Of a DNA stretch of 64,000 bases, positions 25,871-34,524 are shown piece after piece. A program made the position numbers and the translations under genes. The notes beneath the pieces were generated by a model. That model saw nothing but the letters and a program-made list of their open reading frames with translations, did no database searches and was not told the origin of the DNA. The DNA is from Laterigemmans sp052161645. GTDB lineage: Bacteria > Planctomycetota > Planctomycetia > Pirellulales > Pirellulaceae. Numbering within the stretch: the stretch's first letter is position 1; every line of letters begins with the position of its first letter. The DNA is taken from the NCBI GenBank assembly GCA_052161645.1, contig CP197414.1. One strand, given 5' to 3'.

Positions 25871-26287
25871 TATGCGGGGCGAATGAAAGCAGATCGTGTG
25901 CAATACTTCGTAGCGGTTGTGATCGTGGGCTTTTTTCCTTATTTCTTTTGGGGGACCAGTGTTTACGTGGCCGCTCCGATCGCCTGCGTTGCTATCGGTT
26001 TGTTTCCAGACGATTTCACCAAGTTAAAGCAAACACGGAATTATGAGAATTGTCAGCGTGAACGCACGCTGCCCGCTTCGGCCTAAAACTCTGGATGTTA
26101 TTGACCTTCGAACTTTGGAGGCAACTCGTCGTCGAAGGGGGCAACGATAGCCCCGATGCCACACCGGTGATCAATCGCGCCAAGGATTAAACGTTTTTTT
26201 GGTGTCTTTGCGCAACAAAACCGGTAAAACGGGCTCTAGCAAAACGAGAATTAAAGATCAGCTCGCATTCCTCGGAGTTCCATCGTC

Positions 26288-27988
26288 GTGACTGAGCCTC
26301 AGGATGACACATTTGAAGAAATCGTCGCCGACGCGTTGGTCCGTGAAGGCCATGGCGAGGCGGTGGATCGGGAAGAGTTGATCAAGCAGCATCCAGACTT
26401 GGCTCATTCTTTACACGCTTTTTTCGCAAATCATGATCGCTTAAGGGACTTGGCGGGAGGTGCGGACCCGACCACGTCTGCCGGCGTGGGCAGTTCTGGA
26501 CCAAAACGCACTTCTGCTGGCGGTGCACTCGAGGCAACGACGTTGGGCTCCGTCGACGAAGAGCTTGGGGCGGGCGAACGCCCTGTAATTTGTGCGCAAA
26601 CCCGACACTTTGGTGATTACGAACTGCTGGATGAGATTGCTCGTGGCGGGATGGGGGTAGTCTATCGGGCGCGCCAAGTGAATCTTAATCGAATTGTCGC
26701 CTTAAAAATGATTCTGGCCGGTCGGTTAGCCAGCCAAGAGGATGTCAAACGATTCCGTGTCGAGGCTGAGGCGGCTGCGCATTTGGATCATCCTGGAATT
26801 GTCCCGATTTATGATATAAGTTCAGTTGATGGTCAGTACTATTATACGATGGGCTTCGTCGAAGGGGTCCGTCTAGATCAGCTCAGCATCGAGGAATTAA
26901 GGGACCCCCGACGCGCCGCACGAATCGTGAAGCAATTGGCCGAGGCGGTGGAATACGCACACAAGCACGGTATCGTTCATCGCGATCTCAAGCCAGCAAA
27001 CGTATTATTGGATCAAGATGGTTCTCCTAAGATTACCGATTTTGGGCTCGCAAAACGGATGGAGTTGGCGGCCGATTTGACGCGGACTGGGCAGATCTTA
27101 GGGACGCCCGGCTACATGGCCCCGGAACAAGCCGCCGGCGAGTCGAAGCTAATTGGAACCCCCGCGGACATCTATGCGCTGGGGGGACTTTTGTATTTCC
27201 TTCTCACAAGGAGGCCTCCTTTTCAAGCTGCCAACGTCATCGACACCTTGGTACAGTCGCTGGAAAGCGAACCCACGCTGCCCAGCCGAGTCAGCAAGGT
27301 TGTTCCTAGGCAATTAGAGCAAATTTGCATGCGTTGTTTGGAGAGAGAGCCTTCTAATCGCTACCCCTCAGCTGCTCACATTGCCGCTGACTTGGATCGA
27401 TTCCTACAAGGCCAGCCGATACAGGCCCGCCCCCCCACGGCGGTCGAGCAGCTGCGGCGGTTTACCCGCCGAGCCCCCGCGTTGACCGTGCACGTTGCGG
27501 TCATCTCTCTGTTGATTGTCATTGCGCAGGCGCGGTATCTAATCGTCGGCGCGGATCAAACACTGCACGTTAAAATCATTTCCACCTTAACAATTTGGAT
27601 CGGGTTTGCTTGGTTGCTGCATTTGATTTCGCGCAGTGACCGTTCAGAACACGTCGCGGGAACGGCCCTGCTCTGCATTGATGCGGTGATGATCACTGTC
27701 GTTCTCTCCCTGATGTGCGAACCAGGCTCGCCCCCAGGGCCCTTGCTGATTGGGTACCCACTCATCGTGGTCGCTGGTGCAATGTTCTTTTACGTGCGAC
27801 GGGTTGTGATTGTTACGATCGCCGCGGCGGCTTCATATCTCTGCCTGTTGTGGCTAGAGCCCTATCTGGTCGAGCCTGCTCACTACCATATCTGCTTTCT
27901 GGTGATGCTAGGTGCAATCGCATTTTCGCTCGTTCATCAGGTGCGCCGCGTGCGCATGCTTAGTGATTATTTCGAGTATCAGCGTTGA
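26288..27988 (+). CDS. Ser/Thr protein kinase with multi-helix membrane domain
   Basis: Starts at GTG 26288. The kinase domain spans residues ~107-390: glycine loop IARGGMGVVYRAR, ATP Lys in VALKMI (residue 140), HGIVHRDLKPANVLL (residues ~228-241), DFGLAK (residue 251), GTPGYMAPEQA, ADIYALGGLLYFLLT. All catalytic motifs are intact. The C terminus (residues ~400-550) has about six transmembrane helices in place of the single helix and sensor seen in most family members. The target is unknown. The 92-base downstream region carries a fragment of a second, related kinase. Confidence 0.9.
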   Translation: MTEPQDDTFEEIVADALVREGHGEAVDREELIKQHPDLAHSLHAFFANHDRLRDLAGGADPTTSAGVGSSGPKRTSAGGALEATTLGSVDEELGAGERPVICAQTRHFGDYELLDEIARGGMGVVYRARQVNLNRIVALKMILAGRLASQEDVKRFRVEAEAAAHLDHPGIVPIYDISSVDGQYYYTMGFVEGVRLDQLSIEELRDPRRAARIVKQLAEAVEYAHKHGIVHRDLKPANVLLDQDGSPKITDFGLAKRMELAADLTRTGQILGTPGYMAPEQAAGESKLIGTPADIYALGGLLYFLLTRRPPFQAANVIDTLVQSLESEPTLPSRVSKVVPRQLEQICMRCLEREPSNRYPSAAHIAADLDRFLQGQPIQARPPTAVEQLRRFTRRAPALTVHVAVISLLIVIAQARYLIVGADQTLHVKIISTLTIWIGFAWLLHLISRSDRSEHVAGTALLCIDAVMITVVLSLMCEPGSPPGPLLIGYPLIVVAGAMFFYVRRVVIVTIAAAASYLCLLWLEPYLVEPAHYHICFLVMLGAIAFSLVHQVRRVRMLSDYFEYQR

Positions 27989-28033
27989 GGATACGGCATG
28001 CAGTGTTTTACTATTGAACTGTGAGGACCCCCG

Positions 28034-28150
28034 ATGTTTCAGGGTAATCAGAATCGCCGGTTTGGTAAATCAGAATTACTTGAGGAAATCTCGAGCGATC
28101 ACCAAGGAGTACTTTATAGGGCACGACAAACTCGCCTTGATCGACGCTAG
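28034..28150 (+). pseudogene. Fragment of a Ser/Thr kinase N-lobe
   Basis: A 38-codon reading frame gives RRFGKSELLEEISSDHQG followed by VLYRARQTRLDRR and TAG. It aligns by eye with the start of the preceding kinase domain (HFGDYELLDEIARGGMGVVYRARQVNLNR), but the glycine loop is destroyed. It looks like the tip of a decayed tandem kinase copy. Confidence 0.5.
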
Positions 28151-28220
28151 GTTTTTCGATCGGATGATCATTGTAGATGCGGTGAAAAATGTATCAGCTT
28201 CATAATTTGAAAGCATACGT

Positions 28221-28713
28221 ATGAATTCCTCGCTGCCGCCTCGGAAATTTGCGACAACTCCCGGCGAAATGCCGCCAAGCCAAGGTTGCATGCAAGCCAC
28301 TGGTATTTTCGGAACGGCAGTAGGGACGATTTGTTTTCTCTTGATCATCTTAATTTGGTATTTGGAAATAAATTTTTTTTCACCGTTTGATGGCCCCTCC
28401 AGCAATGATCAATTCTTTTGGAATAATATCGTGATGCCCTTGCTGGCATTCCTGCTCAGCGTTCCTCTGGCAGCAGTTGGAGCTTGCTTGTGGTTTGTTG
28501 GCTTCTTGGGTGGAATGTCTGTATTCAAGGACCCAACGTCTTCACGAGATGATAAACGTTTGGCGGCTGTCACCGCTGGAGTTCCTGGGGGTTGGCGTCG
28601 CTGCCGTCATGATAGTCGTTTCCGTGACGAGTTTTTGGCGGGAATTGCTGGGGCTCGCGTTGGTGGCTGCGATCGCTTATTACCTATACCAGATGAGAGA
28701 AGGTCGCCAGTAG
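28221..28713 (+). pseudogene. Membrane protein gene broken by a frameshift
   Basis: The first frame (ATG 28221) gives a cytoplasmic start, a transmembrane helix (TAVGTICFLLIILIWYLEI), a loop, and a second helix pair (IVMPLLAFLLSVPLAAVGACLWFVGFLGG), up to about DPTSSRDDKRLA. Beyond ~28560 it turns Arg-rich. In the +1 frame hydrophobic sequence resumes as LSPLEFLGVGVAAVMIVVSV then LALVAAIAYYLYQMREG and a stop at 28711. The natural product was therefore about 163 residues with four helices, interrupted by a one-base indel near 28565. A sequencing error cannot be excluded. The family is unknown. Confidence 0.5.
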
Positions 28714-28735
28714 CGGCCCTTTAGGGCGCTCAAGC

Positions 28736-28960
28736 TATGACATCGCAACGGGCAAGCTGATTCGCGCGATTGAGCACGGCGGAACCTCCGTGGCGCTGGC
28801 GCCACGGGGTGAACTGCAGGCTGCCGCGAACGAAACGAGCGTAACGTGATGGGATACTGACCCGGGTAAAGTTATTCGCGAAGTCGATTTCGACGACAAG
28901 CGATTGTGTGTCGACAACGCATCTGATGGCAAATTGGGTGCCTGCCTGATAGCCAACTAG
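28736..28960 (+). pseudogene. WD40-repeat remnant
   Basis: The plus-strand frame reads YDIATGKLIRAIEHGGTSVA, LAPRGELQAAANETSVT, a TGA stop, then WDTDPGKVIREVDFD. The repeated TGKLIRxIEHG ... WDTDxGKVIR rhythm is that of WD40 blades. It has neither start nor end and has an internal stop. It is probably a leftover of a kinase-WD40 protein, since kinase fragments lie just upstream. Confidence 0.5.
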
Positions 28961-28990
28961 CCGCGGGGAAGCTCGGGAGAATCCGAAAAG

Positions 28991-29066
<76 letters not shown>

Positions 29067-29115
29067 AATGACTTTTTTTCAGTAATTTACCGGGTTTTTC
29101 GTCTTCGTGGCCAAA

Positions 29116-29139
29116 GGTGTCACTCGGGTATGTGACACC
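29116..29139. promoter_or_regulatory. Perfect inverted repeat upstream of the integrase
   Basis: GGTGTCAC and GTGACACC, 8-bp perfect arms with an 8-base spacer, 55 bases before the likely integrase start. It could be an operator or a recombinase or excisionase binding site; it lacks a T tract and so is not a convincing terminator. Confidence 0.5.
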
Positions 29140-29193
29140 TATTGTGACGCCCGCTGGGTGTTTTTTCACGTTACAGCAACGGAGACCCATTCG

Positions 29194-30129
29194 ATGATAA
29201 AGAAGCGACCTAAGCCGGGCAAGCCGTATCCGGAATTCCCTCTGTACCCGCATCACACCGGTCGGTGGGCGAAGAAGATACGTGGCAAGACACATTACTT
29301 TGGTTCCTGGGACGAGCCAGACCAGGCCCTCGACCTCTATTTGCGGCAAAAGGACGATCTTCACGCAGGCCGCAAGCCCCGTGAGTCCACCGGTGGTGTC
29401 ACTTTGCATGAACTGGTCAATCGGTTCCTGCACGCTAAGCGCGAGGCTGTGGCCACCGGTGAGCTCGTGCAGAAGTCGTGGAACGTTTACCAGCGAGTCG
29501 GCCAGTTGATCCTGCGAGTCATGGGGGAGTCTCGCAGCGCCGAGGATGTGGACCAGGAGGATTTTGCAAAACTGCGGGCTGAAATGGCCAGCCGCATGGA
29601 CTTGGTCTCGCTTGCCAACGAGGTGGTGCGGTGCCGGGTGGTATTCAACTATGGCTGGAAGACAAAGATGCTGCGGCAGCCACCTGACTATGGGCTCGAC
29701 TATGGGCTCGCCTTTGCCAAGCCATCAAAGAAGGCATTGCGCATCAACCTTGGGAAAAATCCCAAAAAGCTGTTTCGAGTTACGGAACTCCGCGCGTTGA
29801 TCTATGCCGCGGACCCACAGCTGCGGGCAATGGTGCTGTTAGCGATAAACTGCGGACTCGGGAACACGGATTGCGCCCAGCTGCGATTTGGGCACCTGGA
29901 GCTCGCTCGCGGCTGGCTGGAATACGGACGGCCAAAAACCGGGGTGGATCGCAAGGCCAAGCTGTGGCCCGAAACTGTCGACGCAATTGGGGCCGCAACG
30001 GGCGCAAACGAACGCTTCCGCGCGCGGGTCGAGCCAAGCCTGCAATCGGTGGTGTTTCTGACCAGAGGTATTGTCGAAAGTTGTGTTCTTGAAAGACTGA
30101 AAAAGGTGGCGCATCCTGTTGGAACTTGA
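29194..30129 (+). pseudogene. Tyrosine recombinase (integrase), C-terminally truncated
   Basis: The start is set at ATG 29194 (MIKKRPKPGKPYPEFPLYPH). An N-terminal arm-type domain (HTGRWAKKIRGKTHYFGSWDE) and a SAM-like core-binding domain (VTLHELVNRFLHAKREAVATGE) are present. The first part of the catalytic domain follows (VTELRALIYAADPQLRAMVLLAINCGLGNTDCAQL, RPKTGVDRKAKLWPETVDAI). The sequence breaks off at VVFLT, where an IS256-family element begins. The catalytic HxxR, H/W and Tyr nucleophile are missing, so it is inactive. It sits beside tRNA-Arg and is the likely former integrase of the island. Confidence 0.8.
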
Positions 30130-31220
30130 ACCCTCCAACGGCCCGAAGTGGGCAAAGGAATACGCCATGACTAAGAGTAAAACAGACCGAGCCGACGTGC
30201 CAGTGGACCAACCCGTCGATCCCGAAGTGATTTCCTTTCGGGCCCAGTTCGACCAGCGCAGCCCCCTGGATGAGATCGTCAAAGAAGGTGCCCGACGTAT
30301 GCTGCAGACCGCGATTGATGCCGAAGTCGAGGCATTCATCACCATGCACGCCGATCGTACCGACGCGCAGGGCAGACGCTTCGTCGTCAAGAATGGAAGC
30401 CTCCCCCAACGAGAAATCCTCACCGGTGCCGGGGCCATCCCCGTCACGCAGGGGCGAGTTCGCGACAACGATCCCGATCCTGGAGGACGATGCCAACAAA
30501 AAGCAGTGTTTGCTAGTGCTGATGGGGGCAACGCCCGATGGCCAGAAAGAGTTGATCGCGGTACTCGACGGCTATCGCGAAAGCGAGCAGAGCTGGAGCG
30601 AGTTGCTGATCGACCTAAAGCAACGCGGCTTGCAGCTGTCACCGAAGGTTGCCGTTGGCGACGGTGCTCTGGGCTTCTGGGCGGCGATCCGCAAAGTGTT
30701 CCCCGAGACTTGTGAGCAAGGCTGCTGGGTTCACAAGACTGCCAACGTACTGAACAAGATGCCCAAAAGCGTTCAGCCCAAAGCGAAAGCCGACCTTCAC
30801 GAAATCTGGCAGGCTGAAACAAAGGATGATGCGAAAAAAGCGTTTGACAATTTCATGGAAAAGTACGGTGCGAAGTACGCTCCGGCATGCGAGTGCCTCA
30901 AGAGGGACCGCGACGTGCTGTTGACGTTCTACGACTTTCCGGCCGAACACTGGAGTCACCTGCGGACAACCAACCCCATCGAATCGACGTTCGCAACCAT
31001 TCGGCTTCGTCACCGAAAGACCAAAGGCAGCGGTACCAGGCGAGCAAGCCTGGCGATGATGTTCAAACTCGCTCAGTCGGCTTCACGGAAATGGAGACGA
31101 CTCAACTGCCACGAAAAGATCACCCTCGTCATCGAAGGACGTTCCTTCAAAGACGGAATCATCCAGGAGGAAATCGCTGCCTGATTCAAATTCTCAAAAC
31201 ACAGCAATTGACAATATCTC
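30065..31220 (+). mobile_element. IS256-family insertion sequence, defective
   Basis: Imperfect terminal inverted repeats: the left begins GAGGTATTGTCGAAAGTTGTG, the right (minus strand) begins GAGATATTGTCAATTGCTGTG. It encloses a damaged IS256-type transposase. No 8-bp target duplication is visible: the bases outside the two ends differ. This fits deletion or recombination after insertion. The left end interrupts the integrase and the right end abuts a truncated group II intron reverse transcriptase. Confidence 0.8.
30167..31184 (+). pseudogene. IS256-family transposase with internal deletion and frameshift
   Basis: The N-terminal part, from ATG 30167 (MTKSKTDRADVPVDQPVD), reads ARRMLQTAIDAEVEAFITMH and EILTGAGAIPVTQGRVRD. 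At about 30470 it jumps, in another frame, to ILEDDANKKQCLLVLMGATP, DGQKELIAVLDGYRESEQSW, VAVGDGALGFW (second catalytic Asp region) and NPIESTFATIRLRHRKTKG (catalytic Glu region). The segment expected between these parts, which would carry the first DDE Asp, is missing, and the reading frame changes at the join. The transposase is therefore inactive. Confidence 0.85.
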
Positions 31221-31630
31221 CGAAGAAGTTCAAGAAACGCGTCAGTGAGATCACTCGTCGCTAACGCGGTGTGTCGATCCAATAGCGTTTTTTTAAAGTC
31301 CGTCGCTATTTCCAGGGCCGGGTGGGATATTTCCATTTTGTTCTTGGCAGGAAGCAACTTCAAATTTTGGACAAATGGGTTCGTAGTCTGATTCGTGCTT
31401 GCTACTGGAAGCAGTGGTACCGAGTTCGCACGCGCACCAAGAAACTCATTCAACTAGGGATGCCTCACGACGAGGCGATCAGCCACGGATGTAGTGGAAG
31501 AGGGCCTTGGGTTATGTCCAAAAGCGCGGCGATGCATATCGCATTGGGCGTGGACTATCTCCAACAAACAGGATTGGCCAGCCTTGAGGAAATCAGGAAC
31601 GGATTTGCTTCCAAGAGAAGCACCGTCTGA
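31217..31630 (+). pseudogene. Group II intron reverse transcriptase/maturase, C-terminal fragment
   Basis: One continuous frame reads SPKKFKKRVSEITRR, stop (31262-31264), RGVSIQ, stop, then RRYFQGRVGYFHFVLGRKQL, LDKWVRSLIRACYWKQWYRV, RTRTKKLIQLGMP, SGRGPWVMSKSAAMHIALGV and a final stop at 31628-31630. This is the group II intron maturase (GIIM) domain. Two in-frame stops and the missing RT core show that it is dead; the IS256 element cut it on the left. Confidence 0.82.
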
Positions 31631-31690
31631 TGCGGACCGGCATGTCCGGTGGTGTGAGAGGGGTCCGCAGCATGCGGCTCCTATCTCGAT
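31628..31690 (+). mobile_element. Group IIC intron 3' end (domains V and VI)
   Basis: Directly after the maturase stop, GATGCGGACCGGCATGTCCG then GTGGTGTGAGAGG fits the short domain V of bacterial class C introns. GGTCCGCAGCATGCGGCTCC fits domain VI, ending in CTATCTCGAT, close to the usual class C 3' terminus. The 3' splice site is placed at 31690/31691. The intron is oriented plus, opposite to the cassette genes that follow. Confidence 0.65.
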
Positions 31691-31756
31691 CGTTGTTGCC
31701 GCCATTTGTGGAGGTGCCACTCCATCCAACCGAAATCAAACCGCTAGAGAATCCAG

Positions 31757-32185
31757 TCACGTCACCGGTTGCGGCTTCGTCGCTCCAGCCAAATGTCCTC
31801 CAAGGTATCCCATGGGCAAATACGCCCCGATCAGGTCTACAACGCTGAACCATAGCGGCCCACCCAACATCGCGACCATCGCGATGCCGCCCAACAGGAA
31901 AAACAAGCTAATAACAAGTGCAAATCTCATCTTGTGGCACGCCGCGATTCTGGCAGCAACGAATGCGCCGACGAGCGTGCCCAAGGCGTGAGCCAGCCAC
32001 GGTGCGAGAAAGTTGGTTGGTTTGAGCAGCTTGAGGTTCTCGGCGAATTTGTCCATGTCCGACATGTCCACGCCGTCGGGCGGCGGAATCACCATCGGCC
32101 CGACGGTAATTATCGCCATGTTGAGCGCGCTTCCGATCAAGACACCTGCGACGACAGCCATGATGTTTCTCAGAATCGGGGGCAT
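31757..32185 (-). CDS. Cassette-borne membrane protein
   Basis: A 142-residue protein with about four transmembrane helices: ILRNIMAVVAGVLIGSALNMAI, LAPWLAHALGTLVGAFVAARI, FALVISLFFLLGGIAMVAML, DLIGAYLPMGYLGGHLAGAT. The pattern resembles small DUF-type membrane proteins found in many mobile regions; no function is known. It is the leftmost gene of the minus-strand array, 67 bases from the group II intron 3' end. Its own downstream recombination site, if it had one, was probably disrupted by the intron. Confidence 0.72.
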   Translation of the reverse strand: MPPILRNIMAVVAGVLIGSALNMAIITVGPMVIPPPDGVDMSDMDKFAENLKLLKPTNFLAPWLAHALGTLVGAFVAARIAACHKMRFALVISLFFLLGGIAMVAMLGGPLWFSVVDLIGAYLPMGYLGGHLAGATKPQPVT

Positions 32186-32289
32186 TATGCGGCTCCGTTG
32201 ATGTTGTGGTTTGGGCGTTCAGTTGCGTTTGTTGGCGTGGTTCTCAGCCAGACACCCGTTCGCGAACCGTTCGTCATTCTCGCAGACCA

Positions 32290-32535
32290 TCAGAAGATTG
32301 TATTGTTCTGCCATGCTATGATTGCTCCTACCGCAAGTGGCCCGGCGGTGAGGAGATAAAACCACACGAATGTTCTTAGCACCCAGTTCTTTGGCCGAAC
32401 ACTACCACGATACTTGCGTAAAAACGCGCAATGAATCAAAGTCCCCAAGAGAATAGCAATTGCGGTCCATAGGAGGAATAAGGCAGCCAGAAATGGCCAG
32501 GATTGCCACTGAATGGGGAGGAATGATGCAATCAA
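32290..32535 (-). CDS. Cassette-borne small membrane protein
   Basis: An 81-residue protein with two to three hydrophobic helices (WPFLAALFLLWTAIAILLGTLI and VLRTFVWFYLLTAGPLAVGAII). A basic loop (RKYRGSVRPKNW) between helices suggests an inside loop. No family was recognised. The imperfect palindrome at 32641-32725 lies upstream of its start, as expected if the gene begins a cassette whose predecessor ends at that site. Confidence 0.65.
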   Translation of the reverse strand: MIASFLPIQWQSWPFLAALFLLWTAIAILLGTLIHCAFLRKYRGSVRPKNWVLRTFVWFYLLTAGPLAVGAIIAWQNNTIF

Positions 32536-32640
32536 TTCCGCGTCGTCCTGCGCGAGGAGACGATTCGTTTGCTGGCGGAAAGTCTGGACCTGGTTGCATG
32601 CATTGAATTCCCTAGATCAAGCTGACTTTCAATTCGCAAT

Positions 32641-32725
32641 ACGAATGATGCGGATCACCCGGACTGCGCAAGAAAGCGTCAATTGTCAAAACGCCCGATT
32701 CGCCGACTCGGGTGCATCCGATGGT
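32641..32725 (-). repeat. attC-like imperfect palindrome A
   Basis: The left arm GATGCGGATCACCCGGACTG pairs imperfectly, with bulged bases, with the right arm CGACTCGGGTGCATC. The bulged-arm layout matches an integron attC site read on the minus strand. It sits 9 bases past the stop of the 141-residue cassette gene. No clear AAC/GTT core was found at this copy. Confidence 0.45.
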
Positions 32726-32733
32726 GCTGTGAC

Positions 32734-33159
32734 TTATAGCGCTGGAGGCAGAGTGTTCGCGGTGATGAATTCGACGAGTTCGTCCGCCAAAGCAACGACC
32801 TCTGGATCAGTGTCCGTTCGACATTGCTTGAGAGCGGGTAGTATCCAATTTGCAACTATTGCATCAACGGACTGGGGTGGCTGTGTGACGAAAGACTGTT
32901 TTAGTTGGGTCAAGACCGCAAGTCGCATTTCCGAATCGCCGGAATATAAAGCGTTGGTGGTCGCGTTCGCGCTGGCGGAGGCCATCCCAACCAACCCGAA
33001 TGTCATTCCAGTCACTGCAATTGGAGCGAGCAATCGTACAGCAATGAAAAGTGTAATCGCCACACCGACCGCAAAAGATACACCCATCAAACTACCTGTG
33101 ACAGTGAAACGCAACATGCGCTTTCGCCATTTCTTTGGCGCTTCTAAAACAGCTGACAT
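32734..33159 (-). CDS. Cassette-borne membrane protein
   Basis: A 141-residue protein. A basic cytoplasmic start (KKWRKRMLRF) is followed by two close transmembrane helices (GSLMGVSFAVGVAITLFIAV and APIAVTGMTFGLVGMASA). An 80-residue helical soluble tail follows (EMRLAVLTQLKQSFVTQPPQ, DPEVVALADELVEFITANT). No family was recognised. It is followed directly by palindrome A. Confidence 0.65.
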   Translation of the reverse strand: MSAVLEAPKKWRKRMLRFTVTGSLMGVSFAVGVAITLFIAVRLLAPIAVTGMTFGLVGMASASANATTNALYSGDSEMRLAVLTQLKQSFVTQPPQSVDAIVANWILPALKQCRTDTDPEVVALADELVEFITANTLPPAL

Positions 33160-33238
33160 CTGAAATTCTTTTTGTTTTGTTACAGAACGACAGCGGTAAT
33201 GGGATCGCCGCCAAGAGACATTGATTTCAAAAAACTAA

Positions 33239-33266
33239 CCAACGGTGGCTTCGGTTCACCGCTTGG
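33239..33266 (-). repeat. Compact palindrome between cassette genes
   Basis: CCAACGGTG and CACCGCTTGG flank GCTTCGGTT. It lies between the 62- and 141-residue cassette genes where an attC would be expected, but the loop is much shorter than at the other sites. It may be a degraded site or a terminator. Confidence 0.35.
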
Positions 33267-33412
33267 CTATGTTGCGTGTGGGAAATACTGGAATGCTCCC
33301 CAAAACCTGATCCAGGGGCTATGAAAGTCTAGAGTCAATTCCGGTCGAGGATTTTCCAAGAGCAAGAAACGACTACGACATCCACCCGATCGGATCATCC
33401 TCGCGTTTAGGG

Positions 33413-33601
33413 TCAATTCATTCGACTTACGGCTAAAATGAATACGCCAATACACGCAGCTGCGCCGAGAAACCCTAAAGATGAAATGACAGTGGAAACA
33501 GCGCGTAGGCGAGGTTTCGCGATCGCAATCACGGTCGCTACGACGCCAACCGCCAGAGCCAGAAAAAAGATTGCCCCGAGAATAATTGACATGGTTTTCA
33601 A
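33413..33601 (-). CDS. Cassette-borne small membrane protein, 62 residues
   Basis: Two hydrophobic helices cover most of the protein (MSIILGAIFFLALAVGVVAT and TVISSLGFLGAAACIGVFIL), joined by a basic loop (AKPRLRA). This hairpin membrane protein is typical of small cassette products. The start ATG 33601 lies about 50 bases left of palindrome B. No function is known. Confidence 0.6.
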   Translation of the reverse strand: MKTMSIILGAIFFLALAVGVVATVIAIAKPRLRAVSTVISSLGFLGAAACIGVFILAVSRMN

Positions 33602-33655
33602 CTTTAAAACTGGATGAGTTCGCTGCTTCTGCTTAAAATGCTGCCATCACGCAAC

Positions 33656-33745
33656 ATAACGTTTACGATCAGCTGGCGGCGACGGTTGATCAATCACTTC
33701 GAAACGCCCGACTTCGCCGCTCGGTTGCATCGTTTGGTTCGTCCT
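33656..33745 (-). repeat. attC-like imperfect palindrome B
   Basis: The left arm ACGATCAGCTGGCGGCGA and the right arm TCGCCGCTCGGTTGCATCGT pair with bulges. It lies between the stop of the 216-residue gene (2 bases away) and the start of the 62-residue gene. AAC/GTT triplets occur at both outer edges (CATAACGTT on the left, TGGTTCG on the right). Confidence 0.5.
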
Positions 33746-33747
33746 GT

Positions 33748-34398
33748 CTATTTTCGAGCCCCAGACGCTTCGAGTTGCTTTACTCTCGCTTCAAGCTCTT
33801 GGACGCGTTTGTACATTGCTTTCAATGCGTCGAATTGCCTTTCGGAAATTTGGGCTAGTCGATCCATGTAAATCTTAACTCTGATTTTCTCGTTCGATGT
33901 CACCGTGGGAACGCGCGTGTTGTCATTGCGCTGTCCATATAGTTGTAGACTGGTCTCAATTTCTGCGAGCTTCGTCTTTTCGTCTGTGAACACTTGGGAA
34001 AGTCCAATGAAGGACGTACCTTTCGAGTCTTTAAGGGACGCTGGCATATATCCATTAAATCCACCGATTGAACTCTCTGTTCTCTTAGGAACGTCTACAG
34101 ACACGGCCACGAATTTAAGTGCTTTGGGATTATCGCTGGGCTGAAAGTTGGTTTCGAAATCAAATTTGATAAAAACATTAGTGTTAGGCGGATAAAGCTT
34201 ATTCGCCTCCAACGGCGATGGATCAATGGGGCGTGTCCCTTGCTCGTCCTGTATCAATCTAGGGCAGGTTATGACTTGGATGTTGGACAGCTTTACGGAA
34301 ACAGTGTCCAATTGCATTTCGAGTGTCTGAGGAAGTTGGGCGCGGGCAATTCCGTGACAAAGGTAAACTACGATAAAAAATGCGAGGCTGCGTACCAT
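33748..34398 (-). CDS. Cassette-borne secreted protein with C-terminal coiled coil
   Basis: The start is set at ATG 34398: MVRSLAFFIVVYLCHGIARAQ is a clean signal peptide, whereas the open frame upstream runs through palindrome C. The mature part has beta-rich sequence (MQLDTVSVKLSNIQVITCP, TNVFIKFDFETNF, KFVAVSVDVPKR). The last 40 residues form a coiled coil (RLAQISERQFDALKAMYKRV, QELEARVKQLEAS). No family was recognised. Followed by palindrome B. Confidence 0.7.
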   Translation of the reverse strand: MVRSLAFFIVVYLCHGIARAQLPQTLEMQLDTVSVKLSNIQVITCPRLIQDEQGTRPIDPSPLEANKLYPPNTNVFIKFDFETNFQPSDNPKALKFVAVSVDVPKRTESSIGGFNGYMPASLKDSKGTSFIGLSQVFTDEKTKLAEIETSLQLYGQRNDNTRVPTVTSNEKIRVKIYMDRLAQISERQFDALKAMYKRVQELEARVKQLEASGARK

Positions 34399-34432
34399 CT
34401 GCAGTTCTCCAAATTGGTGCATGTCTTGTTGT

Positions 34433-34524
34433 CGACGAACGCTGATGATGACCGCGGTCGCCGCGTTTGACTTGTTGTGCAAGGCGGACGAACTCGGCGA
34501 CTCCGGTCCACCACTTGGTTCGTC
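34433..34524 (-). repeat. attC-like imperfect palindrome C
   Basis: The left arm CGACGAACGCTGATGATGAC continues to GGTCGCCG; the right arm CGGCGACTCCGGTCCACCAC continues to TTGGTTCGTCG. The arms are near-complementary with small bulges, and the outer cores are GACGAAC and GTTCGTC, preserving AAC and GTT. It is very similar to site D at 35942, including the loop. Confidence 0.6.

Noticed and set aside
29780..30822. Long minus-strand open frames (239 and 327 codons) opposite the integrase and IS256 transposase
   Set aside because: They are antisense shadows: the plus-strand frames carry clear integrase and transposase motifs, while the minus-strand products are Arg/Ser/Pro-rich without any domain.
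32513..33163. 216-codon plus-strand frame in the cassette array
   Set aside because: It is opposite a better minus-strand membrane protein gene; its product is Ser/Thr/Ala-rich with no motif, and all other array genes are on the minus strand.
33267..33455. 62-codon minus-strand frame between cassette genes
   Set aside because: It overlaps the end of the convincing 62-residue membrane gene, is Arg/Phe-rich and lacks a start signal; treated as non-coding.
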